Of a stretch of DNA of 37,920 nt, positions 7,577 to 15,334 are shown in pieces. The stretch is taken from contig CAAGKO010000026.1 in assembly GCA_900770445.1 (NCBI GenBank), forward strand, positions 1 through 37,920. Direction: 5' to 3'. This DNA is from an uncultured Oribacterium sp. Lineage in GTDB: Bacteria; Bacillota; Clostridia; Lachnospirales; Lachnospiraceae. Made by a program: the position numbers and the translations under genes. Below the pieces are notes generated by a model. The model worked only from the letters and a program-made list of their open reading frames with translations. It made no database searches and was not told where the DNA came from. The number at the start of each line of letters is the position of its first letter. Within the stretch, counting starts at the first letter, position 1.

Positions 7577-8000
7577 TAAATCAGAAGGAGGTCTCAAACG
7601 TAAGCTGAACACGCTCTTCGGATGGATATCCGGCATACTTATGCTGCTTCTCACGGTGATCGCAGTCTATGCCATCCTTTCATCCTATCGGGAGCGGCGG
7701 TATGGAACGCCGTTTTTTCTCTTCGGATGGAAGCCGGTCGTGGTGCTCTCCGAATCCATGGAGCCCACGTATACCTCTGGTGACATTCTTTTCGTCAGGG
7801 AGCGGACGGGTGCCCCGAAGCCGGATGATATCATCCTGTTTCGAGCGACTGGATTCGGCATGAATACCTATGTGACCCATCGTCTGATAGGGAAAGACGA
7901 GGGAGGTTATATCACGAAGGGCGATCATAATGAGCATGCAGATCCGGGACGGGTGCAGGAGGAGGATATCCTGGGCACGGTGGAGTATATCCTCTTCTAA
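7551..8000 (+). CDS. sipW: SipW-type (ER-type) signal peptidase I
   Basis: 149 aa. An N-terminal membrane helix lies at about 22-45. The nucleophile is Ser69 in LSESMEPT, followed by GDILFV. The general base is the ER-type histidine, His110 in VTHRLIG, replacing the lysine of ordinary bacterial signal peptidase I, and the conserved TKGDHNEHADPG follows at 122-133. In Bacillus, SipW processes TasA and TapA, the biofilm fibre proteins. This copy lacks the C-terminal membrane helix of B. subtilis SipW and is shorter. AGGAGGG nine bases upstream supports the ATG at 7551 despite the overlap with the previous gene. The two following genes carry SipW-type signal peptides, its likely substrates. Confidence 0.93.
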   Translation: MLRQNRVCNKSEGGLKRKLNTLFGWISGILMLLLTVIAVYAILSSYRERRYGTPFFLFGWKPVVVLSESMEPTYTSGDILFVRERTGAPKPDDIILFRATGFGMNTYVTHRLIGKDEGGYITKGDHNEHADPGRVQEEDILGTVEYILF

Positions 8001-8052
8001 GCACCGACCGGAAAACATGAAAAACACGAATGAAAAAGAAAAGGAGATGAAC

Positions 8053-8748
8053 ATGAAGAAACGAATACTGATGGCAGGCATTATGGCGGTGACGGCAATT
8101 TCGGTCCTGGTCGGTGCGTATGCATTTTTCACAGACAAGAAGGACATCAAGGTGTCAGCGACCGCTGCGAAGCTCGGCATCACGGTCGATAAGACGCAGT
8201 TTTCAGATGATCTCGTTGCGAATATGGTGCCGGGTGATACCCGGGATCTCGCCTATACGATCAAGAAGGAAGCCGGCTCGAAGGATGCCGTCGTCTTTTC
8301 TGAGGTCACCCCGACCTCCAGTATCCCGATGTCAGATCCGGTAGAGTGGTTCATTCAGATGACAGGAAAACCACTGACGCCGGAGGAAATTAAAAAGCTG
8401 CAGGATGAGGCAGAAGCCAATGCAGGCGGCGGTACGGTCAATGACATCCCGCTGGCAGAGCTTTCGAAGGCGGATACACTCAAGTTCCTCTCGCTGTCAA
8501 AGGACAGCAAGGTCGCAAAGTTCATCGTCGGTCATGGCGTTCTGTCCAGTCAGGAGAATGGTATCCCGGTGAATCTAACGCTGCGGCTGAGTCCGAGTGC
8601 GGATAACAGCTTCGCCGGTGGAACATGTGATGTCGGAGCAGAAATCTATGCGATCCAGAAGGAGAACCTGGAGCAGGATGGTGCAGCTACGAACTTCGCC
8701 TATATCCAGGGTCTGATCGTCGCCAATGAGTCTAAGAAGGCATCATGA
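8053..8748 (+). CDS. TasA/camelysin-like secreted protein
   Basis: 231 aa. The N-terminus shows the SipW-dependent signal: basic KKR, a hydrophobic core, then VGAYAFFTDKK with aromatic residues and D, and a mature part beginning KVSATAAKLGITVDKTQF. A later segment, NMVPGDTRDLAYTIKKEAG, matches the PGD-type strand of TasA-like fibre subunits. AAGGAG at 8041-8046 is spaced correctly for the ATG at 8053; ATGs at 8018 and 8047 are less well placed. It follows the signal peptidase by 52 bases and its stop overlaps the next start (ATGA). Expected role: major subunit of an extracellular fibre. Calling it a true TasA orthologue would go too far. Confidence 0.88.
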   Translation: MKKRILMAGIMAVTAISVLVGAYAFFTDKKDIKVSATAAKLGITVDKTQFSDDLVANMVPGDTRDLAYTIKKEAGSKDAVVFSEVTPTSSIPMSDPVEWFIQMTGKPLTPEEIKKLQDEAEANAGGGTVNDIPLAELSKADTLKFLSLSKDSKVAKFIVGHGVLSSQENGIPVNLTLRLSPSADNSFAGGTCDVGAEIYAIQKENLEQDGAATNFAYIQGLIVANESKKAS

Positions 8749-9650
8749 GACGGCGACTCAATCTTCTCCTCACGCTTCTCTTTCTGATGCTTGTGTTACT
8801 CTGTGGGGCTGGAGCGTATTTTACGGATCAGCAGCAGGCGAACATACAGGCAGGAGCAGCGTCGATGGGACTTTCTGTTTCGAAGGCGACGTATGGAACG
8901 ATTCCGAAGGAAATCGGGAAAGACAGTCGACTGACGATACAGTTTCAGGTACGAAATGAAAGCAGCGTTCCGGTATATCTTACAGATCAGCATGTACTCT
9001 ATGTTAACGGAATGCAGGAGGAAAAGGAAAGTTGTGTACAACTCGAACGAACGACAGGAGCGACGTCGTCCGGAGCAGGTGGAAACAGTAGCACGGCAGC
9101 CGGTGCCGCGGGTGCACTTCGTCTCGCGGCCGGTGAGAGCCGGGTGCTGTCGTATATACTGTCGTTTCCCGGTGTGGATGTGCTTCCGGAAGGGGTACTT
9201 GCACTGAAGGGAAAGCTGCTTCTTCATGCAGCGACCAGTGCCGATGGAAAATCGGGCTTTACGCATGGCCCCGTGACGGCAGTGCTCGACCTGACAGGGG
9301 GAGAGTTGCATATTCCGTCACGAAGCCGGGATATTCTATTATCGGAGCTGGTCGAGCCGGGCTCGCATCCGATCGAGGAGATCCACTGGTATCGTGCCTC
9401 CGATGTGGAGAGCACAGTCCTACCCGGAACCAGGATGCAGTGGAGCAGCTTCGATGCATCGAGGCTGCTGACACTTCAGCGAAACATCCCGCAGTATGTG
9501 CGGTATGAGCTCGTGGCGGCAGCCGGAGTGGTTCGCTCTCCAGTGTATGAAATCACACTGACGCAGGAGGGAATCCAGGCGAGAGCCCGTGATTATTTCG
9601 ATGGAAAGGAAGTGAATGCGGATATATCCGTAAGCAAGGAGGAGGTATGA
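8745..9650 (+). CDS. Second SipW-dependent TasA-like protein
   Basis: 301 aa. The N-terminus MRRRLNLLLTLLFLMLVLLC ends in GAGAYFTDQQQANIQAGAAS, the classic SipW-type signal followed by the ANxQAG segment. The mature region starts with SVSKATYGTIPKEIGKDSRL and FQVRNESSVPVYLTD, the strand pattern of TasA-like sandwiches. A Gly/Ser/Ala-rich stretch near 105-125 interrupts the domain. The C-terminal third (from about 190) is a separate region with no membrane helix and no sorting signal. It overlaps the preceding gene by 4 bases and the next by 4 bases. It could be a minor subunit or assembly partner, like TapA in Bacillus, though no sequence link to TapA is claimed. Confidence 0.85.
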   Translation: MRRRLNLLLTLLFLMLVLLCGAGAYFTDQQQANIQAGAASMGLSVSKATYGTIPKEIGKDSRLTIQFQVRNESSVPVYLTDQHVLYVNGMQEEKESCVQLERTTGATSSGAGGNSSTAAGAAGALRLAAGESRVLSYILSFPGVDVLPEGVLALKGKLLLHAATSADGKSGFTHGPVTAVLDLTGGELHIPSRSRDILLSELVEPGSHPIEEIHWYRASDVESTVLPGTRMQWSSFDASRLLTLQRNIPQYVRYELVAAAGVVRSPVYEITLTQEGIQARARDYFDGKEVNADISVSKEEV

Positions 9651-10363
9651 TCAGGTGCAAGTGCAGCCACCGGGGGAAAGCGGAAACACGCTTCTTCCGG
9701 GCGCTGCTTGCCATCATCGTATGGATGATACTGGAAGGCGGCCTTCTGCGTGTACTGGCAGGGGAACAGGATGCGCTGTTCTGGCAGGATATCGGCGATG
9801 TCGGCGCTCCGTTTCAGCCGGTGGAGGTGCTCCCGATGGAGCTCGGAGAGCGCTTCATTCCGGCGACGGGACAGGCGCAGGCCATCAGCTTCTCTTACCA
9901 CGCGGCAAACCACCGCTATCAGCTGGATGGGCTTTGGAATGACCGGGGCATCACGAAGCATCTGCTGGAGGATAAGGAGATGACACAGGAAGCCTATATC
10001 CGGCGCTTCGGATTTCCGGCTGGCAGAAGTGAAGGCGGGCTGACGCTCACCGATTCAGGCAGCGGGATCCGATACCTGTACCGGGCGGGTGCCGATGAGA
10101 CTGCATTGACCGAACCCGGAGGATACAGCAGCTACCGCTGGCAGAAAAGTACCGATGGGGCGGACTATGTGGATATCGACACGGCGAGCGCAGCGGAGAA
10201 CTGCTTCCTGCCGGAGGCACTCTCCTTCGGAACGACCTGCTATCGCTGTATCGCGACAATCGCGGAGCAGGAGTGCATCCTGGGCGAGGACTATGCCGTG
10301 GTGTACTACCGGCTGCCGACAGCGCGAGGATTACGTATCCGGGAGGTGACACATGGAAGCTAG
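9647..10363 (+). CDS. Exported protein of the fibre-like operon, unknown
   Basis: 238 aa. A basic, Cys-containing N-terminus (MIRCKCSHRGKAETRF) leads to a hydrophobic segment at about 18-38, a signal peptide or N-terminal anchor. The exported part has no family I recognise. Its C-terminal part (SSYRWQKSTDGADYVDIDTA, then TCYRCIATIAEQECILGEDY) has the look of an immunoglobulin-like domain, with a YRWQ core Trp and a YRC strand. It overlaps both neighbours (ATGA at 9647; the next start at 10353 lies inside it), so translation is coupled and the product probably acts with the fibre proteins. Confidence 0.75.
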   Translation: MIRCKCSHRGKAETRFFRALLAIIVWMILEGGLLRVLAGEQDALFWQDIGDVGAPFQPVEVLPMELGERFIPATGQAQAISFSYHAANHRYQLDGLWNDRGITKHLLEDKEMTQEAYIRRFGFPAGRSEGGLTLTDSGSGIRYLYRAGADETALTEPGGYSSYRWQKSTDGADYVDIDTASAAENCFLPEALSFGTTCYRCIATIAEQECILGEDYAVVYYRLPTARGLRIREVTHGS

Positions 10364-11651
10364 AGCGTTGAGGCTGCCGATGCTGTCGATCGCCCTGTCC
10401 CTGAGCGTCAGTTTCTGTGCGCGGGCGGACATCTGCTTCGACACGATGTCCGGGGGACAGTGCAGTGCATACATCGACCATATAGATGAGGATGATAATG
10501 TCATCGAGGTGGAAATCACAGGAAACTGTAAAGTGAAGAGTCTTCGTCCGGCGGGGGATAGTGGCGACACGGGGATCCCTAGGGATAAGCTGCGGATCCG
10601 TATTCCGGAAATCAAGCTCAATTTCGTGGAAAATCCACATGCGGAGTACCATGAGTTCTTCGAAATCATGGAAGAGGTCGTCGGTTTATCCGGGAAGCAT
10701 GAGGGATTTCTGAATACGAAGATCATAACAACGGGCTCGAGTATCACGATCGATACAGAGGAGTATACGGATTACAGTTCGACGGGAAGCTTCGAGACCG
10801 TCTTCATCAATAACCGGGAATTCCGGGTCGATGACGAGAAGAACTGGCAGCCGATCGGATTAGTCGTTCCGGATCCGCCGGAAATCAGTCTTTATTATAA
10901 GAATGAAGAGGAGCTCGGCGAGCGGTATATCTATAGCGTGCTACCGGATGAGTTTCTGTTTCATGATATCTATCTCGGTGCCTATGCCGTAAATGTGGAG
11001 CATCCCGAACGGCTGGAGCAGATGATGGAGCGTATGCTTCGACTGCGCTATCGGGACCGTTACTATCAGTTTCGCTATGCACTACATGATCCGACGGAAG
11101 ACGCGACTGGGCGATCAGCGGGGAACACGTCGTATCAGGAGCTGACAGAGAACCTCAGCTATCTGTCGCTGCCGGAGCTCGGCGGAAAGCGCATAGCTGG
11201 TCACAGAACCGTGCGTGCTTCCGGCGATGAAGAAGCAGAGCGCTATGTCTTCGTCGGATGGAAGCTGACAGAGCTCGGAGCAGGGACGGAGCTCTATGGG
11301 CCATGTCGATCAGAGGAGATCGGACTTCCGCTGACGCAACGAAACAACAGCCCGATGATATCATTTTTCGGATGGAAGAGCACACCGCTGCACGAGGACC
11401 TCTGCTCGGAAGTGGTGATGGCAGAAGCCGCGATGGTGACGATCGAGGCGCAGCAGGAAGCGCAGAAGACACAGGTGACGACAGAGATGCAGCAGAAGCC
11501 AGAGGAGATAGAGATGCAGCAGAAGCCGCGGAAAGAAAATGCGGTACAAGAAGCGACAGAAAAAGGAGGTGATGAAGAGGCCGGAATCGATGAAAATGCC
11601 ATCCCGGAGCGTTCGGACGGCGGGAAAATCGCATCCCCGAGCTCGCTTTAG
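10353..11651 (+). CDS. Large secreted protein, last gene of the fibre-like operon
   Basis: 432 aa. A short basic start and hydrophobic core (LPMLSIALSLSVSFCARA) form a signal peptide, with cleavage likely before DICFD. The mature protein has several Cys in its first 40 residues, a folded region to about residue 345, then a repetitive Glu/Gln/Lys tail with two copies of EMQQKP. There is no membrane helix or LPXTG at the C-terminus. GGAGG lies eight bases before the start, inside the previous gene. I do not recognise the family. The Gln/Lys-rich tail could act in cross-linking or matrix interaction, which is speculation from composition. Confidence 0.78.
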   Translation: MEARALRLPMLSIALSLSVSFCARADICFDTMSGGQCSAYIDHIDEDDNVIEVEITGNCKVKSLRPAGDSGDTGIPRDKLRIRIPEIKLNFVENPHAEYHEFFEIMEEVVGLSGKHEGFLNTKIITTGSSITIDTEEYTDYSSTGSFETVFINNREFRVDDEKNWQPIGLVVPDPPEISLYYKNEEELGERYIYSVLPDEFLFHDIYLGAYAVNVEHPERLEQMMERMLRLRYRDRYYQFRYALHDPTEDATGRSAGNTSYQELTENLSYLSLPELGGKRIAGHRTVRASGDEEAERYVFVGWKLTELGAGTELYGPCRSEEIGLPLTQRNNSPMISFFGWKSTPLHEDLCSEVVMAEAAMVTIEAQQEAQKTQVTTEMQQKPEEIEMQQKPRKENAVQEATEKGGDEEAGIDENAIPERSDGGKIASPSSL

Positions 11652-11662
11652 AAAAAGTTAAG

Positions 11663-11692
11663 TTTTCATTTCGCACAGAGAATGTATATACT
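11663..11692 (+). promoter_or_regulatory. Possible promoter for the DUF2156 gene
   Basis: TATACT at 11687-11692 is a good -10. The best -35 is TTTTCA at 11663-11668 with an 18-base spacer. No terminator is visible between the fibre operon and this site. Confidence 0.4.
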
Positions 11693-11724
11693 GTAAGCGA
11701 TTACTGTGAAAAACAGGAGGTTTT

Positions 11725-12726
11725 ATGGATATACATTTTAACAGGGCGAATCCGGAGGATGCTGCGCGTATGGCCCCATTTTACGCGATGCGTCCGAATA
11801 AGACCTGTGACAGCGGTGTGCTGGATACATTTTTATGGAGCGAGTACTATGATGTGCAGACAGCCATCGTCGATGAGAAGGCAGTACTCGTACGGATGAA
11901 AAACGGTGATGAGTACTTCTCCGCGATGCCGTATTGCAGCGAGGAAGATCTGCCATATTACTTCGATCTCCTTCGGCAGTACTTTAATGAGGTGCTGAAG
12001 AAGCCGCTGAAGATTTATCTCGCAGATGAAGAGGGGGTGAAACTCCTGAAGCTCGAGGAGGACCCGCACTTCCTCGTAAAGGAGGAGAGCGATCTCCGGG
12101 ACTATATCTATGATGGGGAGGAGCTCCGTACCCTGCCGGGAAAGAAATTTCACAAGAAAAAGAACCTCGTGAACAAGTTCTGCCGGGAGTATGAAGGACG
12201 CTGGGAATATCGTACACTTCATGCTGAAGATAAGCTGGTGATCTGGGCATTTCTCGATCAGTGGTATGCGAAACGTGCCGGGGATGAGGAAAATGCCGAG
12301 GAGTCACTCGAGTATGAGGTGAAGGGGATTCACCAGGTACTTCAGTCGGAGTTCTCTTTGCCGGATTACCACATCGGTGGAATCTTCATCGACGGACAGC
12401 TGGAGGCTTTTTCCATGGGTGCCTTGAACCCGCGGGAAAACATGGCCTGTATCAGTGTCGAGAAGGGCAATGCGGACATCCCTGGCATCTATCAGGTCAT
12501 CAATCAGCAGTTTCTCATCCATGAATTCCCGGAGGCTACGCTCGTCAACCGGGAGGACGATCTGGGACTCGAAGGGCTCCGGCGTGCGAAGGAAAGCTAC
12601 AATCCATGCGGATATGCACGGAAATACATGCTCCTCCAGACGGATTTCACCGGCTGGCAGGCAGAAATCACAGACCAGTATGAGGCGGAGATTGATCGGT
12701 ATGAAGATACTTCATCCGAAGGATGA
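11725..12726 (+). CDS. DUF2156 (LPG synthetase C-terminal-like) protein
   Basis: 333 aa cytoplasmic protein. It matches the two-GNAT-fold family related to the catalytic part of lysyl-phosphatidylglycerol synthase (MprF): FHKKKNLVNKFCREYEGRWEYRTL, then the acyl/aminoacyl domain with GGIFIDGQLEAFSMGALN and the signature NREDDLGLEGLRRAKESYNP. No membrane helices are present, so it is a soluble relative without the MprF flippase. The substrate is unknown; aminoacyl transfer is inferred from the family. AGGAGG lies six bases before the ATG. The next gene is another acetyltransferase-fold protein. Confidence 0.9.
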   Translation: MDIHFNRANPEDAARMAPFYAMRPNKTCDSGVLDTFLWSEYYDVQTAIVDEKAVLVRMKNGDEYFSAMPYCSEEDLPYYFDLLRQYFNEVLKKPLKIYLADEEGVKLLKLEEDPHFLVKEESDLRDYIYDGEELRTLPGKKFHKKKNLVNKFCREYEGRWEYRTLHAEDKLVIWAFLDQWYAKRAGDEENAEESLEYEVKGIHQVLQSEFSLPDYHIGGIFIDGQLEAFSMGALNPRENMACISVEKGNADIPGIYQVINQQFLIHEFPEATLVNREDDLGLEGLRRAKESYNPCGYARKYMLLQTDFTGWQAEITDQYEAEIDRYEDTSSEG

Positions 12727-12834
12727 GTACGGGATACCGGTGATTTCGACACCGTGCAGTGTGTGGATACATCGATACAATGAAATCCGATGTCGATGCA
12801 GCACATCAAAAAATCAGAAAAGAGCAGGTATAGT

Positions 12835-13515
12835 ATGACAGATATCAGAGTACTTCGAACACGCGAAGAAAAAGCCGGAACACGCGCACTGTATGAGCGG
12901 GTATTTCCGGAGGACAGTGCACGCTTTCTCGACTGGTACTACCAGGATCGCTGCAGCGATAACATCATCCTTGCGATGTGGAAGGATGGACAACTGGTCG
13001 CGATGTCGCATCTGAATCCATTTGTGATGTGTACAAAAAAAGGTACGCGTGCCCGGGTATACTATATCTATGCAGTGGCGACGGTACCGGAGGCACGCCA
13101 TCAGGGCTGTATGGCAGCGCTTCTTCGCCACAGTTTCCAGCTGATGGAAGAAGAGCATATCCCGTTCTGCTTCCTCCTCCCGGTCGATGAATCCATCTAT
13201 CAGCCCTTCGATTTCCATACCGTATGTGACTTTCAAACCACGAAGGTCACGGACTATGCGGCAGTGCAGCAGGCGTATGATGTATATATAGAAGAAAATG
13301 ATGATTATGTACGTCGTGTGCAGGTGCAGCAGGCGATGGCAGCGGAGGCAGGTGAAACGTCCGATACCGGGCTTCCGACGCATCCGGTGATCATGGCGAG
13401 GATCCTCTCACTGCCGGATTTCCTTTTGTTCAGTGGTCTCCCCGAGGAGACAGACCGAACGCAGGCGATCCACTGGCTTCGGCGGCAGCGGATCTATATC
13501 GCAGAAGCTGTATAG
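12835..13515 (+). CDS. GNAT-family N-acetyltransferase
   Basis: 226 aa. The acetyl-CoA-binding core is visible in YYIYAVATVPEARHQGCMAA: the V-A-T-x-P-E-x-R-x-x-G pattern where the pyrophosphate loop (R/Q-x-x-G-x-G/A) sits. Strand and helix pattern FCFLLPVDESIYQPFDF follows, as in Eis-like GNATs. The C-terminal part beyond about 150 has a segment (HPVIMARILSLPDFLLF) that recalls the second half of Eis-type enzymes, but the protein is much shorter. The start at 12835 is chosen as the first Met of the conserved region; its ribosome site is weak. Substrate unknown. Confidence 0.85.
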   Translation: MTDIRVLRTREEKAGTRALYERVFPEDSARFLDWYYQDRCSDNIILAMWKDGQLVAMSHLNPFVMCTKKGTRARVYYIYAVATVPEARHQGCMAALLRHSFQLMEEEHIPFCFLLPVDESIYQPFDFHTVCDFQTTKVTDYAAVQQAYDVYIEENDDYVRRVQVQQAMAAEAGETSDTGLPTHPVIMARILSLPDFLLFSGLPEETDRTQAIHWLRRQRIYIAEAV

Positions 13516-13632
13516 AAGTAGGCAGCCGGAACGATTTTACCGTAGACTGATAATCCACTAAGGGTGTAAACGATAATCGAATCGTATATCGCCGGATGGG
13601 ATCGGTGGAACGTGGTATAGAAAGAGGTATGT

Positions 13633-13839
13633 ATGACAGAAATTCATGTCGGAGATATCATCAGTGCGAAAAAGAAGCATCCCTGCGGATCAGAGGAGTG
13701 GATCGTTCTCCGTACAGGTGCGGATATCCGTCTTCGCTGCGCGGGATGTGGTCATCTTCTGATGCTTCCGAGGTCAAAGGTGGAAGGGATGATCCGGCAT
13801 ATACGTACACCGGAGAAGAATGAAACCAGTAGTTTATAG
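13633..13839 (+). CDS. DUF951 family small protein
   Basis: 68 aa. The sequence follows the DUF951 pattern: GDIISAKKKHPCGSEEWIV, then RTGADIRLRCAGCG and LPRSKVEGMI. The HPCG and CAGCG cysteines suggest a small metal- or nucleic-acid-binding fold; that is inference. In Bacillus the homologue (yyzM) lies near rpsF, as here. AGAGG at 13623-13627 precedes the ATG. The stop codon lies inside the following hairpin. Confidence 0.92.
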   Translation: MTEIHVGDIISAKKKHPCGSEEWIVLRTGADIRLRCAGCGHLLMLPRSKVEGMIRHIRTPEKNETSSL

Positions 13840-13874
13840 AAGATTTCATCAAAAATGATAGAATCTTCTATAAA
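13833..13874 (+). terminator. Hairpin overlapping the stop of the DUF951 gene
   Basis: A perfect 13-bp inverted repeat pairs 13833-13845 with 13862-13874, with a smaller TCAT/ATGA pairing inside the loop. The T tract is poor, so termination is probable but not certain. Confidence 0.55.
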
Positions 13875-13950
13875 GAAGGGGTAGCGTGCGGAAGTAGAAA
13901 AAAGCACGGATAGCCCGAAAAAAATAAGTTACGAAAATCAATTAAATAGC

Positions 13951-13979
13951 TTGCAAACAACTTTGTTTTCTGTTAAGAT
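13951..13979 (+). promoter_or_regulatory. Promoter of rpsF-ssb-rpsR
   Basis: TTGCAA (13951-13956), a 17-base spacer and TAAGAT (13974-13979), with TGT immediately before the -10 giving an extended -10. The leader to rpsF is about 65 bases. Confidence 0.8.
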
Positions 13980-14006
13980 GCACTATCGTATGACTAAATT
14001 CCTTGT

Positions 14007-14024
14007 TTCCGCCTAGGAGCGGAA
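14007..14024 (+). promoter_or_regulatory. rpsF leader hairpin, possible S6:S18 site
   Basis: TTCCGC (14007-14012) pairs with GCGGAA (14019-14024) around CTAGGA, 28 bases before the rpsF start. In many bacteria the S6:S18 pair represses its own operon by binding an rpsF leader hairpin with a CCG motif. Position and CCG fit, but the bulge structure cannot be verified by eye. Confidence 0.4.
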
Positions 14025-14052
14025 GCCAGAGACCAAAAGGAGGTAAAAGCAG

Positions 14053-14397
14053 ATGAACAAATATGAGTTATGTGTTGTTCTGAGTGCGAAGCTCGAAGAT
14101 GATGAAAGAGCAGCTGCGATCGAGAAGATTAAGGAGTATGTTACTCGTTTCGGTGGCGCTGTCGGAGAGAACATCCAGGAGTGGGGCAAGAAGAGACTTG
14201 CATATGAGATTCAGCATATGAAGGAAGGCTTCTACTATTTCATCCCATTCACAGGTGATTCCGAGACTCCGAACGAGCTTGAGAGCCAGCTTCGTATTAT
14301 GGAACCAGTTATCAGATATCTTGTTGTTAAGCCAGAAGCTGAGACTGAAGCACCGGTAGCTGAGGAAGCTGCTCCTGCAGAAGAGAAAGCTGAATAA
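14053..14397 (+). CDS. rpsF: Ribosomal protein S6
   Basis: 114 aa. S6 binds 16S rRNA together with S18 in the platform of the small subunit. The start MNKYELCVVLSAKLEDDERA and the motif WGKKRLAYEIQHMKEGFYYF are diagnostic. The C-terminus carries an Ala/Glu/Pro-rich tail of about 20 residues, common in S6. AAAAGGAGG precedes the ATG at good spacing. It heads the conserved rpsF-ssb-rpsR operon. Confidence 0.98.
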   Translation: MNKYELCVVLSAKLEDDERAAAIEKIKEYVTRFGGAVGENIQEWGKKRLAYEIQHMKEGFYYFIPFTGDSETPNELESQLRIMEPVIRYLVVKPEAETEAPVAEEAAPAEEKAE

Positions 14398-14420
14398 GCA
14401 AGCGGAAAGCGAGAAAAACA

Positions 14421-14906
14421 ATGAACAAAGTTATCCTCATGGGTAGATTAACCAGAGATCCGGATATCAGATACGCACAGGGTGAGAACCAGATGGCGAT
14501 CGCAAGATATACACTTGCGGTTGATCGCCGTATGCGTCGCTCACAGGATGGTGCCGGACAGGATCAGCAGACCGCAGACTTCATCGGATGCGTAGCATTC
14601 GGACGTTCTGCAGAGTTCGCTGAGAAGTACCTGCATCAGGGCACCAAAATCGTGGTTGAGGGTAGAATCCAGACCGGAAGCTATACAAATAAGGATGGTC
14701 AGAAGGTCTATACCACGGATGTTGTCGTAGAGAATCAGGAGTTTGCAGAGAGCAAGAACGCATCGGCTGGAAATGGTGGAAATTATTCCGCAAACCGCAG
14801 CTATGGACAGCAGTCCCATGGCGGCCAGCAGGGCGGTGCTGCAATCGGTGATGGTTTTATGAATATACCTGATGGGGTAGAGGACGAGGGCCTCCCGTTT
14901 AACTAA
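14421..14906 (+). CDS. ssb: Single-stranded DNA-binding protein
   Basis: 161 aa. SSB coats single-stranded DNA at forks and recruits partner proteins through its C-terminal tip. The OB fold covers residues 1-110 (MNKVILMGRLTRDPDIRY, then FIGCVAFGRSAEFAEKYL). A Gly/Gln/Asn-rich linker follows, ending in the acidic-hydrophobic tip DEGLPFN. The position between S6 and S18 is the standard place of the housekeeping SSB in Firmicutes. Confidence 0.97.
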   Translation: MNKVILMGRLTRDPDIRYAQGENQMAIARYTLAVDRRMRRSQDGAGQDQQTADFIGCVAFGRSAEFAEKYLHQGTKIVVEGRIQTGSYTNKDGQKVYTTDVVVENQEFAESKNASAGNGGNYSANRSYGQQSHGGQQGGAAIGDGFMNIPDGVEDEGLPFN

Positions 14907-14949
14907 GGTGAGGACATGCCCTTGTGACATTTTACAAGGAGGATTAACC

Positions 14950-15213
14950 ATGGCATTTCAGAAGTCAGATAAGCCAGCTAGACCTAGAAGAGCCGGCGGC
15001 TTCCGCAGCAGACGTAAGGTTTGCGTATTCTGCAGCGAGAAGGCTAAGCCTATCGATTATAAGGACGTTGCTACATTAAGAAAGTACATCTCTGAGAGAG
15101 GTAAGATTCTTCCTAGAAGAATCACCGGAACCTGTGCGAAGCACCAGAGAGCAATCACGCTCGCAGTGAAGAGAGCAAGACACGTAGCACTTCTTCCATA
15201 CCAGGTAGATTAA
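14950..15213 (+). CDS. rpsR: Ribosomal protein S18
   Basis: 87 aa. S18 pairs with S6 on the small-subunit platform. The sequence RKVCVFCSEKAKPIDYKDVA and ILPRRITGTCAKHQRAITLA is diagnostic; Cys residues in VCVFC and TGTC suggest a zinc-binding (C+) form. AAGGAGG eight bases upstream fixes the ATG at 14950; the in-frame ATG at 14908 lacks such a site. A strong terminator follows. Confidence 0.98.
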   Translation: MAFQKSDKPARPRRAGGFRSRRKVCVFCSEKAKPIDYKDVATLRKYISERGKILPRRITGTCAKHQRAITLAVKRARHVALLPYQVD

Positions 15214-15240
15214 TTTCAGCCTGACTGAAAAGAAGAGAAG

Positions 15241-15272
15241 GCTGTACCGGAGTTTTCCGGTACAGCTTTTTT
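15241..15272 (+). terminator. Terminator of rpsF-ssb-rpsR
   Basis: A perfect 10-bp stem, GCTGTACCGG (15241-15250) with CCGGTACAGC (15257-15266), loop AGTTTT, followed by six T. Confidence 0.95.
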
Positions 15273-15295
15273 CGTATACCGGTTTATGCTATAAT
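15267..15295 (+). promoter_or_regulatory. Promoter of gdpP-rplI-dnaB, overlapping the terminator
   Basis: A perfect TATAAT (15290-15295) preceded by TGC (extended -10) lies 17 bases after TTTTTT (15267-15272), so the terminator's T tract doubles as the -35. Transcription would start near 15302, which favours the gdpP start at 15335 or 15338 over 15299. Confidence 0.65.
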
Positions 15296-15334
15296 CGTAT
15301 GCGAATTCTTATGCCTTCGTTTCAGGGAGAGCTT

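Noticed and set aside
12712..12726. TCATCC/GGATGA hairpin at the DUF2156 stop as terminator
   Set aside because: Only 6 bp and no T tract.
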